Shown here: in pieces, positions 1 to 10,663 of the stretch
Position numbering within the stretch: the first letter of the stretch is position 1
How the letters are laid out: the number at the start of each line of letters is the position of its first letter
Assembly: GCA_025399215.1 (NCBI GenBank)
Contig: MU621197.1
Coordinates: forward strand, 1-53,937
Direction: 5' to 3'
Length of the DNA stretch: 53,937 bases
From: Globomyces pollinis-pini
Lineage: Eukaryota; Chytridiomycota; Chytridiomycetes; Rhizophydiales; Globomycetaceae
The notes under the pieces: model-generated
The model's input: the letters and a program-made list of their open reading frames with translations, nothing else
What the model was told of the DNA's origin: nothing
Databases searched by the model: none
Made by a program: the position numbers and the translations under genes

Positions 1-457
1 AAACCAGAGTCTGGAAAGTCTTCAGATGTGATGGAGATTAAAGCTTTACAAACTTCATCAACACAGCTATCATTCTTTAAAGTTTCAGCATAGTTGCGAT
101 ATTTGTGAAGAGAGTCATTGGTAGTCTCTCTGAATGTCCCTATTACTACCATCAGCTCTACAATACAATACCTTCTTTTGTGTTATTGGAATCAATTGTA
201 GCAGTTGGTTGAGAGGATATACCAACAACAACACAAGAGCCTCCTTCAGTAATATACTCTTCAGGGATGTTATCGAAGTCTGTAATAAGCTGCCCTTGCT
301 CGTCATAGAGTTGTAGTTGAGGTGCGTCAACATTTGCAAGAGTGTTGGAAAATGCTGCCTTGATAGCATCGCGCGCTTCACTCAAGTCTTCCATATTGGT
401 GACGTTGATTTCAGTTTTAGTTCCATAGTATTCAACATTCAAGAATCGTTTTGGCAT
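1..457 (-). CDS. Crinkler-like / ubiquitin-fold N-terminal protein, partial at left edge
   Basis: Seen: an open frame on the minus strand starts at the ATG at 457 (an in-frame ATG at 505 is possible) and begins MPKRFLNVEYYGTKTEINV. It continues with LQLYDEQGQLITDF and a TEGGSCVVVG turn. An intron at 146-171 (26 nt, GT-AG) restores the frame into a second exon that runs off the window. The alternating hydrophobic pattern over about 90 residues looks like a beta-grasp (ubiquitin-like) fold. Known: similar N-terminal domains head Crinkler (CRN) type proteins in zoosporic fungi and oomycetes, where the C-terminal part carries the activity. Inference: this is the N-terminal part of a CRN-like protein whose C-terminal domain lies outside the window. 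A decayed inverted copy lies at 1057-1330. The family call is from memory of the pattern and is weak; that the frame is coding is more secure because the two copies conserve protein sequence. Confidence 0.5.
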
Positions 458-505
458 CAAGGAAAAAAATATAGATAAAAGTACCTTTAATTCACCAGCT
501 TTCAT

Positions 506-1056
506 GATCGTTTCTGAATGTTAGAAATCCACGATACGTTCACTATGGTTTATTTGGCATATTGCAGTAGTAATTAAGAGAAGATTAACACAAGATATCT
601 ACTTAAATTAGTAACTAATAAAGTTGTTATCAAGTATCACTCCATTGAGAACTCATATAAGATATTACTTGTAACTAATAAAATTGTTAGTCCAGGGCTA
701 AACAATAGTCTCCATAGCCCCACCATTAGCATCGAAACCTATGGAGCGCGTTCAATGGGGAACAGGAGGGACTAATGATTTTGAGGGTGATTTTGGAGAT
801 TTCAAGGGAGGGTGAATGGAGAGTCCAAGAAAGTGAATAAGGGAGGATGGACATCATTTGAATAAAATGTTTTGAAAGAAACCACATTAAGGTCAGAATG
901 AGAATAGGAATATCTTTGGCAAGTCTCTTCCTCATACCAAATTGACCAAATAGACTTCTGTAAAACCAAATTGACCAAATAGACTTCTGTAAAAAAATAG
1001 ACTTTTGTAAAAAGTTCAAGTAAATGATCCACAAAGAAATATATCTTTTCCTTGAT
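506..1056. other. intergenic spacer between inverted CRN-like copies
   Basis: No convincing gene was seen. The stretch is AT-rich, with two short near-repeats around 610-640 and 665-695 (both contain GTAACTAATAAA) and the 29-bp tandem repeat at 936-1012. The two copies share the sequence just upstream of their ATG (TTTTCCTTGATGCC), so some 5' flanking sequence was duplicated too. Confidence 0.5.
936..1012. repeat. 29-bp tandem repeat, about 2.6 copies
   Basis: The unit beginning ACCAAATTGACCAAATAG occurs at 936-964 and exactly again at 965-993. It is followed by a truncated, slightly changed third copy (AAAATAGACTTTTGTAAA) to 1012. It lies in non-coding DNA just upstream of the decayed CRN-like copy. 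Confidence 0.85.
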
Positions 1057-1330
1057 GCCAAAACGATTCCTAAATATTGAATACTATGGAACTAAAACTG
1101 AAGTTGATATTACTACAGCTGGAAGGCCTGGTGAAGTACAGCTAGAGCTTTTTCTATTGATGTTGGTTTTGGTCTTATTCAACTCTATGACCAACAAGGG
1201 CAGCATATAGACAAATGGGCCTTGTTAAACTCCCTCCATCTAGATTACTTTACTGAAGGAGGTGCTTGTGTTGTTGTTGGTATTTCCTCTCAACCAACTA
1301 CTATCATGCAGTCACTTCAAGGCGTTGGAA
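1057..1330 (+). pseudogene. decayed inverted copy of the CRN-like N-terminal domain
   Basis: The frame from the ATG at 1057 reads MPKRFLNIEYYGTKTEVDI, nearly identical to the intact minus-strand gene. The alpha-helical segment that follows is scrambled (TTAGRPGEVQ), and the frame is then lost near 1130. In another frame the homology resumes with LIQLYDQQGQHI and TEGGACVVVGISSQPT, ending about 1305. At least one frameshift is therefore needed, and no GT-AG intron of plausible length repairs it. The copy is inverted relative to the intact gene. What follows to about 1680 has short open stretches on both strands but no recognised protein. Confidence 0.6.
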
Positions 1331-2278
1331 ACGATGGTAATGCTGCGCTCATTGTTACATCCCCATTGTTTGCTCTGCTTACCGATGATACTTCTGTAAG
1401 AAGTCTGTTGGTTGGACAAATTTACTATTCGCTCTGGTTACCAGAGTAAATTGATGAGGAAACACCTTACACCATGTTAAAGTTGGTCCAGCTACATCAA
1501 GGCCTTGTATTGTTCTCACTGTTAATCCAAGACATGTAATGCCATTTCCTGAAGAGCCTCCAAGTATAACAATTGTGTTGATTACTGGATTCAGTGGGAA
1601 ACCTGTAAATGAAGTCATGGCTGAAGAAGAATTTAAGAGGGTTCATTGCTCCTACATCTGGTCACCTTAAAACTGCTTCACCAATCAGCACCTAAAAATC
1701 ATTCGGTCATTGTGTGGTACTCACCTATACAAAACAAACAATAAAGAATGCCATGATCTTGAAATTGTGTATTTTAAAATCTGAATCTGTGAAGAATTTC
1801 AAAACGCGAATCTGTGATGAACAATATCCATTCTTTCCAGCATTGTGACGTGTTTTTTTGAACTCGAATTGAAATGTACTTTAATAAAGTAAGTGCCACA
1901 GTTTAGCATCTTCTTTATGTGGTGGATTAGAATTTTGGAGTATTTTAAATGGAATTGTTATGAGTGGGAAAGAATGAGCGATTGATGACCAAATTCCAAA
2001 TTAGCAAGAGTGTCGTGAAATTCCACATAAGGAAGATTGTCGTAACATGCACCCAAAACTAAAAATGGCAATTAGTATGCGTCCTATCATTATTTTGGAA
2101 TTGGCAGTTCTAGGTCTCTAGTGATATTAATCGTATCCAGTCTCTGACCACAACAGTTGTGAGCTCCTGAGTTCGCCGTTCTAGAATCGCATAATATGGT
2201 CATATTATATTAACACTATATTCATTTTATTATATTTTAGAAGTAAACGCGTTCTGTTGTTTTCTTTTTATAAACTAG
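1331..2278. other. intergenic region, remnants only
   Basis: No gene can be supported. Open stretches at 1379-1618 (minus) and about 1470-1670 (plus) overlap each other, lack an ATG in good context and match nothing recognised; they may be the eroded C-terminal part of the CRN-like copy. The last 100 bp are the presumed promoter of the coiled-coil gene and contain an ACGCGT box. Confidence 0.4.
2247..2252 (+). promoter_or_regulatory. ACGCGT (MCB-like) box upstream of the coiled-coil gene
   Basis: ACGCGT lies 27 bp before the ATG at 2279. In other fungi this hexamer is the MBF (MluI cell-cycle) box of G1/S genes. A single short site is weak evidence. Confidence 0.3.
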
Positions 2279-3116
2279 ATGAATGAATCAAAGAAACAAA
2301 GCTTGGCAGAGCGATTAGAAGGATCATTTAATTTTAATTATGGTAATGATAAAAAGCAAACGTCAAATCATTCCAATAAAAAGGTTTAACTTAAAAATAT
2401 TAACGATTAGTCTCAACCAATTGAAGAAAGAATAGACCAAATTAAAAATGGAATTCGATATTACAATGAGGTACATGTAATTGATTTTAATTTTAAACTA
2501 GACGCTTAAAAACGCGAATGAAATGAAAGGAAAGCAAACAAAGGAGCAATTGATTTCGATTGAAAGCAACGAATCTTCTGATACAGTTTTAATATCTAGA
2601 TCAGTAGTAACCAGTTTGAAAAAACACATGGAAGACTTGAATGCCAGTAATAAGCATCACGTTTTACATTCTTACAAACTACAAAAAAGTTTAGAAGAGA
2701 TTCAATTAAAAGAGAAACAATCTTCAAAGATACTTAAAGAAAAGACTGAACAATATGAGCAGAAAATTGAATCATTGAATAATTTAATTGGACAATCTAA
2801 GGTCAAATATGTACAACAAAATGTGGAAACTAGTAAGATGTACAAGGATAAAATCCGAGAATTAGAATTGAATTATTATAAGGAAAGATTAAAGAATCAA
2901 GAATTAGAGGAAAGAATGAGTTTATTACAACAGAAATTGATAGATAATGAACAACAAATGTCCATAATTTTAACACAACAAGTTGATAATATGAAGATTA
3001 TGAAAGAATTACAAGATGAGAAACAATTAGAGAATAAGAAGTTACAAAATCTGGTAGGAATGTTAACAGGAAAGAACGTGATTGTGAATGAGTTACTTTC
3101 CCATACAAGACAATAG
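2279..3116 (+). CDS. coiled-coil protein of unknown function
   Basis: Three exons are seen. The first starts at the ATG at 2279 (MNESKKQSLAERLEGSFNF). Introns of about 27 and 31 nt near 2383 and 2471 lead into a long last exon ending at 3116. From about residue 75 the protein is almost continuous charged heptad sequence (KSLEEIQLKEKQSSKILKEK, then YYKERLKNQELEERMSLLQQ), predicting one long coiled coil of about 180 residues. There is no signal peptide, membrane segment or known catalytic motif. I do not recognise the family. Because CFAP44 and PCM1 lie nearby, a centriole or flagellum role is conceivable, but nothing in the sequence shows it. Exportin-4 follows 137 bp downstream on the same strand. 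Confidence 0.75.
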
Positions 3117-3253
3117 TTGATTCCTTTTTAATATAAGACAAGTTACTTTTGGATACTTTGTTTCCTTTCACTTGTACAGATGCCAACACTAATGGTAATG
3201 GGACTGCTTTTGACGCTGTACTCTCCCTGTACTTTTTCAACTTTTTAGGTACC

Positions 3254-6200
3254 ATGAGTTTAGTTCAAGATTTTGAATTAGCGACAAAGAATGTCCAAGT
3301 AACTGATGAAAGACTTTAATCCTTTATTAGAATCCAAATGCTAAAATTAGAAGGGAAGCGGAAGTGATTTTAAAAAACTTTACTAATCATCCCGATGCTT
3401 TAAATGTTTGTAAACAGTTATTAGGTATTTCAATTACACTATTAACAAATGAAGAGAATTCTACTGATTCAAATGTTCAATTTCATGCTGCTACAACCAT
3501 AAAAGAAATTGTCACTAGAAACTCTTTTAAACAAGCATTAGATGAGAGAAAGAATTGGGTTCATTACTTGATAGAATATTCTATCAATAGATATGCAAAG
3601 TATCATCATCAGTCTTATTTATCTTAGTATTCTTCACCATGTTAGAGGTGCAATCTTACAAACTATCGCTATATCTACAAAATTATCATGGTTGGATTCA
3701 AATGATCTTATTAAAGTCGATGTTATGAATACTATATCAAATCTTATGGCTAATCCAACTTATGTATCAAGAAAATTGGGTTTAGCGTTCCTAAGTGCAA
3801 TATTGATCGAATTCGAATCCACAAAAGCATCATCTATTGGTCTTTCTTTAGATTTTCATCATTCGTGTCAAACTTCTTTCCAAAAATCTCATATGATTCC
3901 AATATTTCAAATGGTTTTACAATGTTTACATGATAATGTTCAAAGTCGATCAAACCCAAATGCTTCTGGAAATACACCACATCAAATTGAAGAATTGATT
4001 GGAAGTTCTTTGCATTGTGCCGATAAGATATTGTGTTGGGATTATTCTACAAATGCTACTTCTCTTTTCAAAAACAAAGATGAAATTTATTTAGATAACC
4101 AAACCCCATCACTAAAACTTTCTATTGAATGGAAGAATGTTTTACTAACCCCAGAGGTCCTTCACCTTTTCTTCCAGGTATAATTTTTTATTCTCTACTA
4201 AATGCAAATCCTTTTTCATTCAATTTTAATGGTCAACTAATGTTATATAGCTTTCTGCAATCTATTTTAACGAACCTGCAATGTGTTCTAGACCTATTAA
4301 ATGTTTAACACAATTGGCTGGTGTTCATGGATCTGTATTTGAAACAGAAGAAGTACAACGATCTTATATTACAACTTATATGGCAGGATTCAAAGTGTAC
4401 CTTTCCAAGTAATGATTCAGCAGTGCTTAATATCTTGTTTGTAGTGTGTTCCAAGCTATTTCTACCTCCAACTCTCCGATAGATATGGCTGATAAAATCT
4501 TTGGTTTATCTCAAATCGCAAAGCAGTTGTTCCGACGCACTAGCTTCAAGCTATTGTGTTCTATTCCAGATATTCTTTGTGTGCTTCGAGACCTTGGAAG
4601 TGTTGCCATCCTTTGCCTAAAACTAAAACCCGAGAATGAGGATGACACATGGTTTTTGGATGCAACGGATGATATGCTTCTCATGTGGGCGTCGTTTGGT
4701 ATACTTAATACTTTCTTTAATCCGTTATAGTTGAGAAATTGGAAGCCTTTTCAGCAATTGAGATCCAAGAAATGTTATCTAACCCAGAAATCAGCGCTGT
4801 AATGACATTAATAGCTCAAGTATCATCCGAGATTTCAAAGATTTACATCGATACACATGTTTTATTAATCCCAATCAAACCTGATGATGAAGATTCATTT
4901 GAATACGAACAAAAAGATTTGGACATTTGTTCTGACCAGCTTTTAAATATCGGAGTACTTGCTAGAGTTCAACCTACTGATATTTTGATCCAATTGATAA
5001 ATTTAATTAATGAGAAGCATCAACAATTAAAAAATTTGTTGGCGATTCCGTCAAATACTGATGTTTTGGATTTGCAAGAACAGATTCATTGGGCTGTAAT
5101 TATATCGGGACATATTTTAGCAGATTCCGGAATTGGTGAAACCCCAATGATACCCAGAAAAATCCTGGAGGTTTCGGTATAAATCAAGGTTAATTAACAT
5201 GCTAGGCGGGATCACAACAAGGCAGTGATCCAGTTACCACCTTACCATCCATTATTCTATCAATTTTAGGCACTCTGACTGTTTCTAGCGATTCAATTGA
5301 GGTATAAATTCACTCTAATCAATTTAGTACCAAAATTGCAGCCCTTTATTACTGGATTCTTTGCTTTGGTTTGTAGAGCGATGGTCAGCATCGTACTTGT
5401 TTGCCCAACCTTCTGATTACAGTAACTTAAGTCTCAGCCTTCAGCAATCTTTTGGAGAAGCTGCAGGAGGATGTCAAGTTCTGGATTATTTGCTCGTCAA
5501 TATTGAACTTCAATCTAAAAATTGGATTGCTGAAATAGATATTATGAGTCAAATTATCATCGTGTTACAAGGTTTGTCAAAAAATAGAGCGGCCTTAAAT
5601 TTAATGGTTCAAAATGGTTTGAAAGTGTTTCTAAAAAGTCTAGCCGCATTTTCTCGCATTGTAGAATTTCTACTTTTTAACACAGCTAAACTTCCCGCAT
5701 CCACACATAGGTATATCTAATATTTCTTATTTCAGTCCTATAGTGCAAATGATTGCTTTTGTTGCAACTCGTGCAACGGATCCAACTGTGAAATCAAACT
5801 ATTTTAAGTGTTTAAGTGATGCTATCGAGGTAATCTAACGCATTGAACCTCATATTGAATAGAATTCATTAAATTCGATACTTCATCATCCCGAATTCTC
5901 CAAAAACCATCAACATACCCTCACACGTGAGCAAATCATAATCTCATTGGAAATGTTTGACGGTTTGGCTCTGTCTATTGAAGACGAAACTACTGTACTT
6001 ATTTTTGAAACTATTGGACGTAATTTTAATTCGTTCATCAAACTTTTGGATATTTACCATGAATTTCCAAACATGGAAGTTTACATTCTACAAATTTTTA
6101 AAAATCTTATAAGATTACAAGTATATTTTTTTTTACTTTTACAATTTTAGAATTTTGATACTTTAACAGTACAACATCAAGCAATTTTACACCAGAGTGT

Positions 6201-7171
6201 CCACGATTTGATTCAAACATACGCTAAACATGAAGTGGGTAGACATCGAAAAGTAAATAGTGAAGAAGAGGAAGAATTATTTGAAGATCTTTGCATTTTG
6301 CTTCAAACTCTATCTGGTCTGATTTCATGTGAATATGAAGGTTATGGTAAGTTTTATCTTCTGATTGATTCAATAGAAAGGGATACAGTACTTGCCAGAA
6401 AGCAAAATAATCAAGGGGAAGTGGACGTTTCTAAAGTTGTATTTGTGGGTGTTAATTCTCTACTTCCTCTGATTACCAAGCCCATGTTAGAGGTATTTTC
6501 GTTTTGAAATTCTTATCGTAGTTTCCAAAATTATGTTCAGAGTATATGACTTTAGTTAGTCTGTTGATTGAATATTTCCCTGATCGACTTTCCCAGTTAC
6601 CTAGCTCCTTACTAGATAGTTTAATTCAATCATTATTATTCGGTATGCATAAAATTTTAACCAATTAGGGACACAACAAAACTTCTCTGGGATATCGGAC
6701 ATCTCATTCAAAGCCATTCAATCACTAGCACTCTATGCATGGGCTGAATCCATGATGAGTAATTTAATTCATTTAAATTGATGTTTAGCTCAAAATGATA
6801 TGTCATATTTGACTACATCTATTGATGGAATGTTACAACAAATCATGCACGCATTATTATATCAACCATTAGATTCTAGTATTTTGAATGATGCTGCCAA
6901 TGCCATTTTTGCTTTATCTTTATGTAAACCCGAACTTTTTTTCAATATTTTAAATTCAATTTTAAATCAACATCAAATGATTGATATCATCAATAAGCTT
7001 TATGAAAATTTTTCAAATCTTTCAACGATTCAAAAACAAAAATTATTTGATGGAAAATTTTCAATTGGTTGGGGTTCACCTGGTTTAGAAAGGTTACCAT
7101 CTTTGAATTCTTTTAGAAAATTATTCATTACATTCGTCATGGATAGTCGAACAACTGTGATTATAAAATAA
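3254..7171 (+). CDS. XPO4: Exportin-4 (importin-beta family nuclear transport receptor)
   Basis: Known: exportin-4 is a RanGTP-dependent karyopherin made of HEAT repeats that exports cargo such as eIF5A and Smad3 from the nucleus. Seen: the ATG at 3254, then about 15 exons separated by short introns (for example 3302-3333, about 3610-3637, 4177-4251, and others near 4700, 5180, 6350 and 6490), to a stop at 7171. The reconstructed protein of roughly 1100 residues follows the family from end to end. It has the N-terminal helix pair with QFHAATTIKEIV, the segment SSIGLSLDFHHSC, the highly characteristic HWAVIISGHILADSGIGETP block about midway, then LWFVERWSASYLFAQ, and the C-terminal block with KVVFVGVNSLLPLITKPMLE. 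Exon joins at each intron restore the family sequence, so the gene looks intact. It converges with PCM1 on the other strand, with about 150 bp between the stops. Confidence 0.92.
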
Positions 7172-7323
7172 ACAACTTGGCACAAAAACAAACCACCCAA
7201 TTTTTGGATTCAATTTTAATTTATTTATAGTCAATTGAATCCAGTTCAAGTAAAGGAAAGAAGATTAAAAAATTGGAGAATATTATAAATTTGTTGTAAT
7301 TTGTTCAGACTAAAAACAAAAAA

Positions 7324-10300
7324 TTAAGCAACAGCTTGTCTAAAAAAAAATTAGAGAAATAAATTATTACCTTTGACAAGTTCCCAAATCAAGAGATTGC
7401 AATACACTACTTTGATCATCCCAACCAAATATATGATCAAAAAATTTGTTCAAATCATCCACTAATTTCATCCAAGAATCTTCAATCACTCGACCAACAT
7501 AACCAATCAATACTTTTTCCAAAACTTTTGTAAAACTTTCAATCATTGGTAAAGCCACGTCAGGATTATAATTTTGATTAGTAATCAAATGATTATAAAT
7601 AATGGAATTGACATGTAGTTTTAAATTTTGAACCACTTTCTCGTCGTAAACTTTAAATTCACCCGAAACTACGATTGAAGCAATGTAAGTTTGATTAGAA
7701 ATCTATAAAATGAGAACCAAAGTAACGGTATACATGAATATTGGATCTACTCAAGTCAAAATCGTTGATGATTGAACCATCTACTTCATCATCACTTCCT
7801 TCTTCAAATTCATCTTCCTGTTGTTCTTGAATTAATTCATCCAATAGGAATTGCAGTTGTTGTCTTGAATATTCATTCTCAGATAACGTTTTTAGCTTTT
7901 TGAATACTGACAAAATGAAATGAGGTTGCGATTCATATGCAGCAATCACAGAAGCAGCACTTTGATAGATTTCATCTTTGTGCTTGTGAAATAATCTATT
8001 GTCAGTAAAAATTTTCGAGTACTTTTTTAATTTTGGAGATTTCTTTGTTCTTGATCTATCAGTTCCTTGACTCATAGAAACACTAGTTACAGATGGAGAA
8101 GATAGTTTCCCACGTATTTTTAACAAATCATTATGAATGGTAGACTCTAACGTGGTCTGCATGGAATACAATGGAATATAAGCCGACGTAGAATTGATAT
8201 TCAAGTTATTCTCATTCTTTTCTCCCATAGAATTTTGAGAGTTATTGCCCTTCGTTTCCAAATTAGGTGGTGGAGTAGGATCGATTACAGATTCTTTTTG
8301 TTCATCGCAATCATTATTTTCTTCTTGGGCTTCAAGGGATTCTTCACTCAGTTCACTTAGTGATCCAATATCTGAAAGCTGCTCTTCCAAGGCTTCCTTT
8401 TCAAGTTCACTAAAAGTACCTACATCTTCTAGCAATGATTCTTTTTCAACATCCTCCTCACCACTGTTATCTTTGATATCATTTCCATTTACCAATCCTT
8501 TGAATGAATCCAATTTATCCTTAAATTTAATGTTAATTTTCATACTTTATATTCACATAACTCCAACAGTTGTTCGGTAAGTTTCTTTAACACAGTTTCA
8601 TAACACTCCCTTTCTTGCTCTGTGGTGATCAAATGTTCTGCTTCACGAACAGTTTCAACTTGCTGAGAAATTTGCTATAAAAAAATTAAGGTTTCGTTTC
8701 GATTATACAGAAATTGCGTAGTCAACTGTATCAATTGTCTTCTTGAGTTCTTTCTGTTCTGGTGTCTCGATAGCTTCAGCGGTGGATTCTTCTACTTCAT
8801 TGTTCTGCAGGGTAGTAAGCCGCTTTTCCAAGGCTTCTAAAGCTAACTGTTCTTGTCTCTGTTGATCCACTTCGATTTGATGTAACGTTACATTGGTCTA
8901 TTTAAGTTACTCCAAAACACATGGTACCTGGATATCCTCTAATTCGGTAAGTTGAGCATTCAATTTGATTAGAGTTCTATTGAAGAATAACTCATCATCT
9001 CTATCAGTGACATTTTCACGACATTTCTCAAAATTAGCTATTTGGCCTTTGAGTTCCTGTTGATTAGAGTAAACAGAAAATACCGTAATGGAATGGTTTA
9101 CTTGGGAAAGAGTAGTATTGATCTGTTGCTCATGATTGGCATAGACATCTGATAAGTTTAGCTTTGGATCAGTTGTTGTTTCTGGTAGCTCTTGATCTTG
9201 AAATGAATTTTCTGCAACAAGATTATCAACCTGGTTTAAATTTTCATTCACTTCACTTGAATTTGTAACCCTTTCTGGGGTTTCATCATTCTCCACCTTT
9301 TCATCAAGCCTTTCAATACTAGCTTCAAATAGTCTGCTCATCAATTGATCAATGAGTTCTGCACGATTTTCACTATCAGAATGTTCAACAGACTCTTGGG
9401 TTTGAATATCTCTTTCACGACGTGATGCCTCTCTTGATGCTAATTGTTGACTCATCGCTTCAATTGCAACCAACAACTCTGTATCTAATTGCTGATCTCT
9501 AAATTCCTCAGAACCATCAAAATCTTCTTCGGTTAATGTCTTTGCAGATGACTGTTGCTCAGCGGTAAAGAATGATGGGCGTTGAACGTTTACATTTTCA
9601 ATTGTCACATCAAGCTCTTCAACTATTACGTCATCCACTTGTTGATCTGGCAGCTCAGGTGAGCTATTAAGTCTAACATATCCATTATTAGTATGCTGGT
9701 AAGAATGATCTTCCTTTTGGGGATCACCTTCATTCATCAATTCTTCTTCTTTAGCGCCAACCTCATCATTCAATTGTGCCAATCTTAATTTCAACCCTTT
9801 CAATAGCTTCAAACCAGCAGCATAAGAGTCTTCGCCATCCGAATTTAATTCACCAGCGTCCGTTTCAAGATTATTGGTGTTATTAAAGATATCAGTAACA
9901 TTAGGTTCTTCAACAGCACAAGGAATTTGAGGAGTTGACTGATCAATTTCTAATTTGTTGAGTTGATCATTCATATTATCTAACAATGTTTGAATGTCTA
10001 TTTGATTATCTTCTAAATCAGATATTGGTTCTAATTCCTTAACTGACTGAAACAACGATTGCAATGACTCCTTTTGATCTTCAATTGAAAAAGACACCGA
10101 TTTATGTTCCGAGTATCGATCTGCAGATTTAGCTACAGTTGGGATTTCTTTTAATGCTGATTGTAATGGTAATTTCTCAGCTTGGTTTTTTAAATTCAAT
10201 AACAACAATTGCTTCTCTTTCATTTTCTCTTTGATCTCCTTCAAGTTATTTAATTGATCTTGTAAATAACTTAATTCTTGATGTTGAACTTTCAAGTGAT

Positions 10301-10583
10301 TCAATTTGTCTTTTAAATTGTCATCCAACAAAGATGGATCAAATCCCAAGAGATCATCCTGTAGATGAGACTGGAATAAAGGAGTAGAAATAGTATCTTC
10401 AGTTGAGTAATGATTTAGAGTAGACTTGGAATCTTCATTCAACAACGCAAGTTTATCAGACAACTTTGAAGCGTAATCATTTTTGGCAATCAAGGATTCC
10501 ATTTTCTTTTGAACTAGTTGCATATACAGATCTTTTGTATTGTCTACCTTCTCTGATAGTATTGGTTGTGCTTTGGTTTCCAT
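7324..10583 (-). CDS. PCM1: PCM1-like centriolar-satellite protein
   Basis: Known: PCM1 scaffolds centriolar satellites and supports centrosome and cilium assembly. Seen: the ATG at 10583 (METKAQPILSEKV), a long exon rich in coiled coil and acidic stretches, then five short introns (near 8900, 8680, 8540, 7690 and 7345) and the stop at 7324. Near residues 780-840 the segment DEIYQSAASVIAAYESQPHF with RQQLQFLLDELI matches the conserved PCM1 C-terminal block (TIYSEVATLISQNESRPHF in human, from memory). It is followed by a helical tail with LITNQNYNPDVALPMIESF and VGRVIEDSWMKLVDDL, in the same order as in PCM1. At about 1000 residues it is half the length of the animal protein. Two copies of a 40-residue helical motif (nt about 9047-8929 and 8672-8565) are each followed immediately by a phase-0 intron. 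A protein at 41-43 kb shares this motif. Confidence 0.82.
8565..9047 (-). repeat. two copies of a 40-residue helical unit in PCM1
   Basis: Copy 1 (nt about 9047-8929) contains RDDELFFNRTLIKLNAQLTE-LEDIQ; copy 2 (nt about 8672-8565) contains QERECYETVLKKLTEQLLEL-CEYK. The shared pattern is E..FY...L.KL..QL.EL.xxK/Q. Each ends exactly at a phase-0 GTA intron. Confidence 0.65.
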
Positions 10584-10663
10584 AACAAACAAACGTGAAA
10601 CTTTTTCACTCAAACAACAAAAAATACCATTTTAATAAAACATTTATAATTTGAAATCAATAT

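Noticed and set aside
1379..1618. 79-codon minus-strand frame in the left spacer
   Set aside because: No ATG start, no recognised homology, and it overlaps an equally open plus-strand stretch; treated as decayed sequence.
8245..8580. serine-rich frame on the plus strand opposite PCM1
   Set aside because: Antisense of the acidic D/E/S-rich exon, a common mirror artefact.
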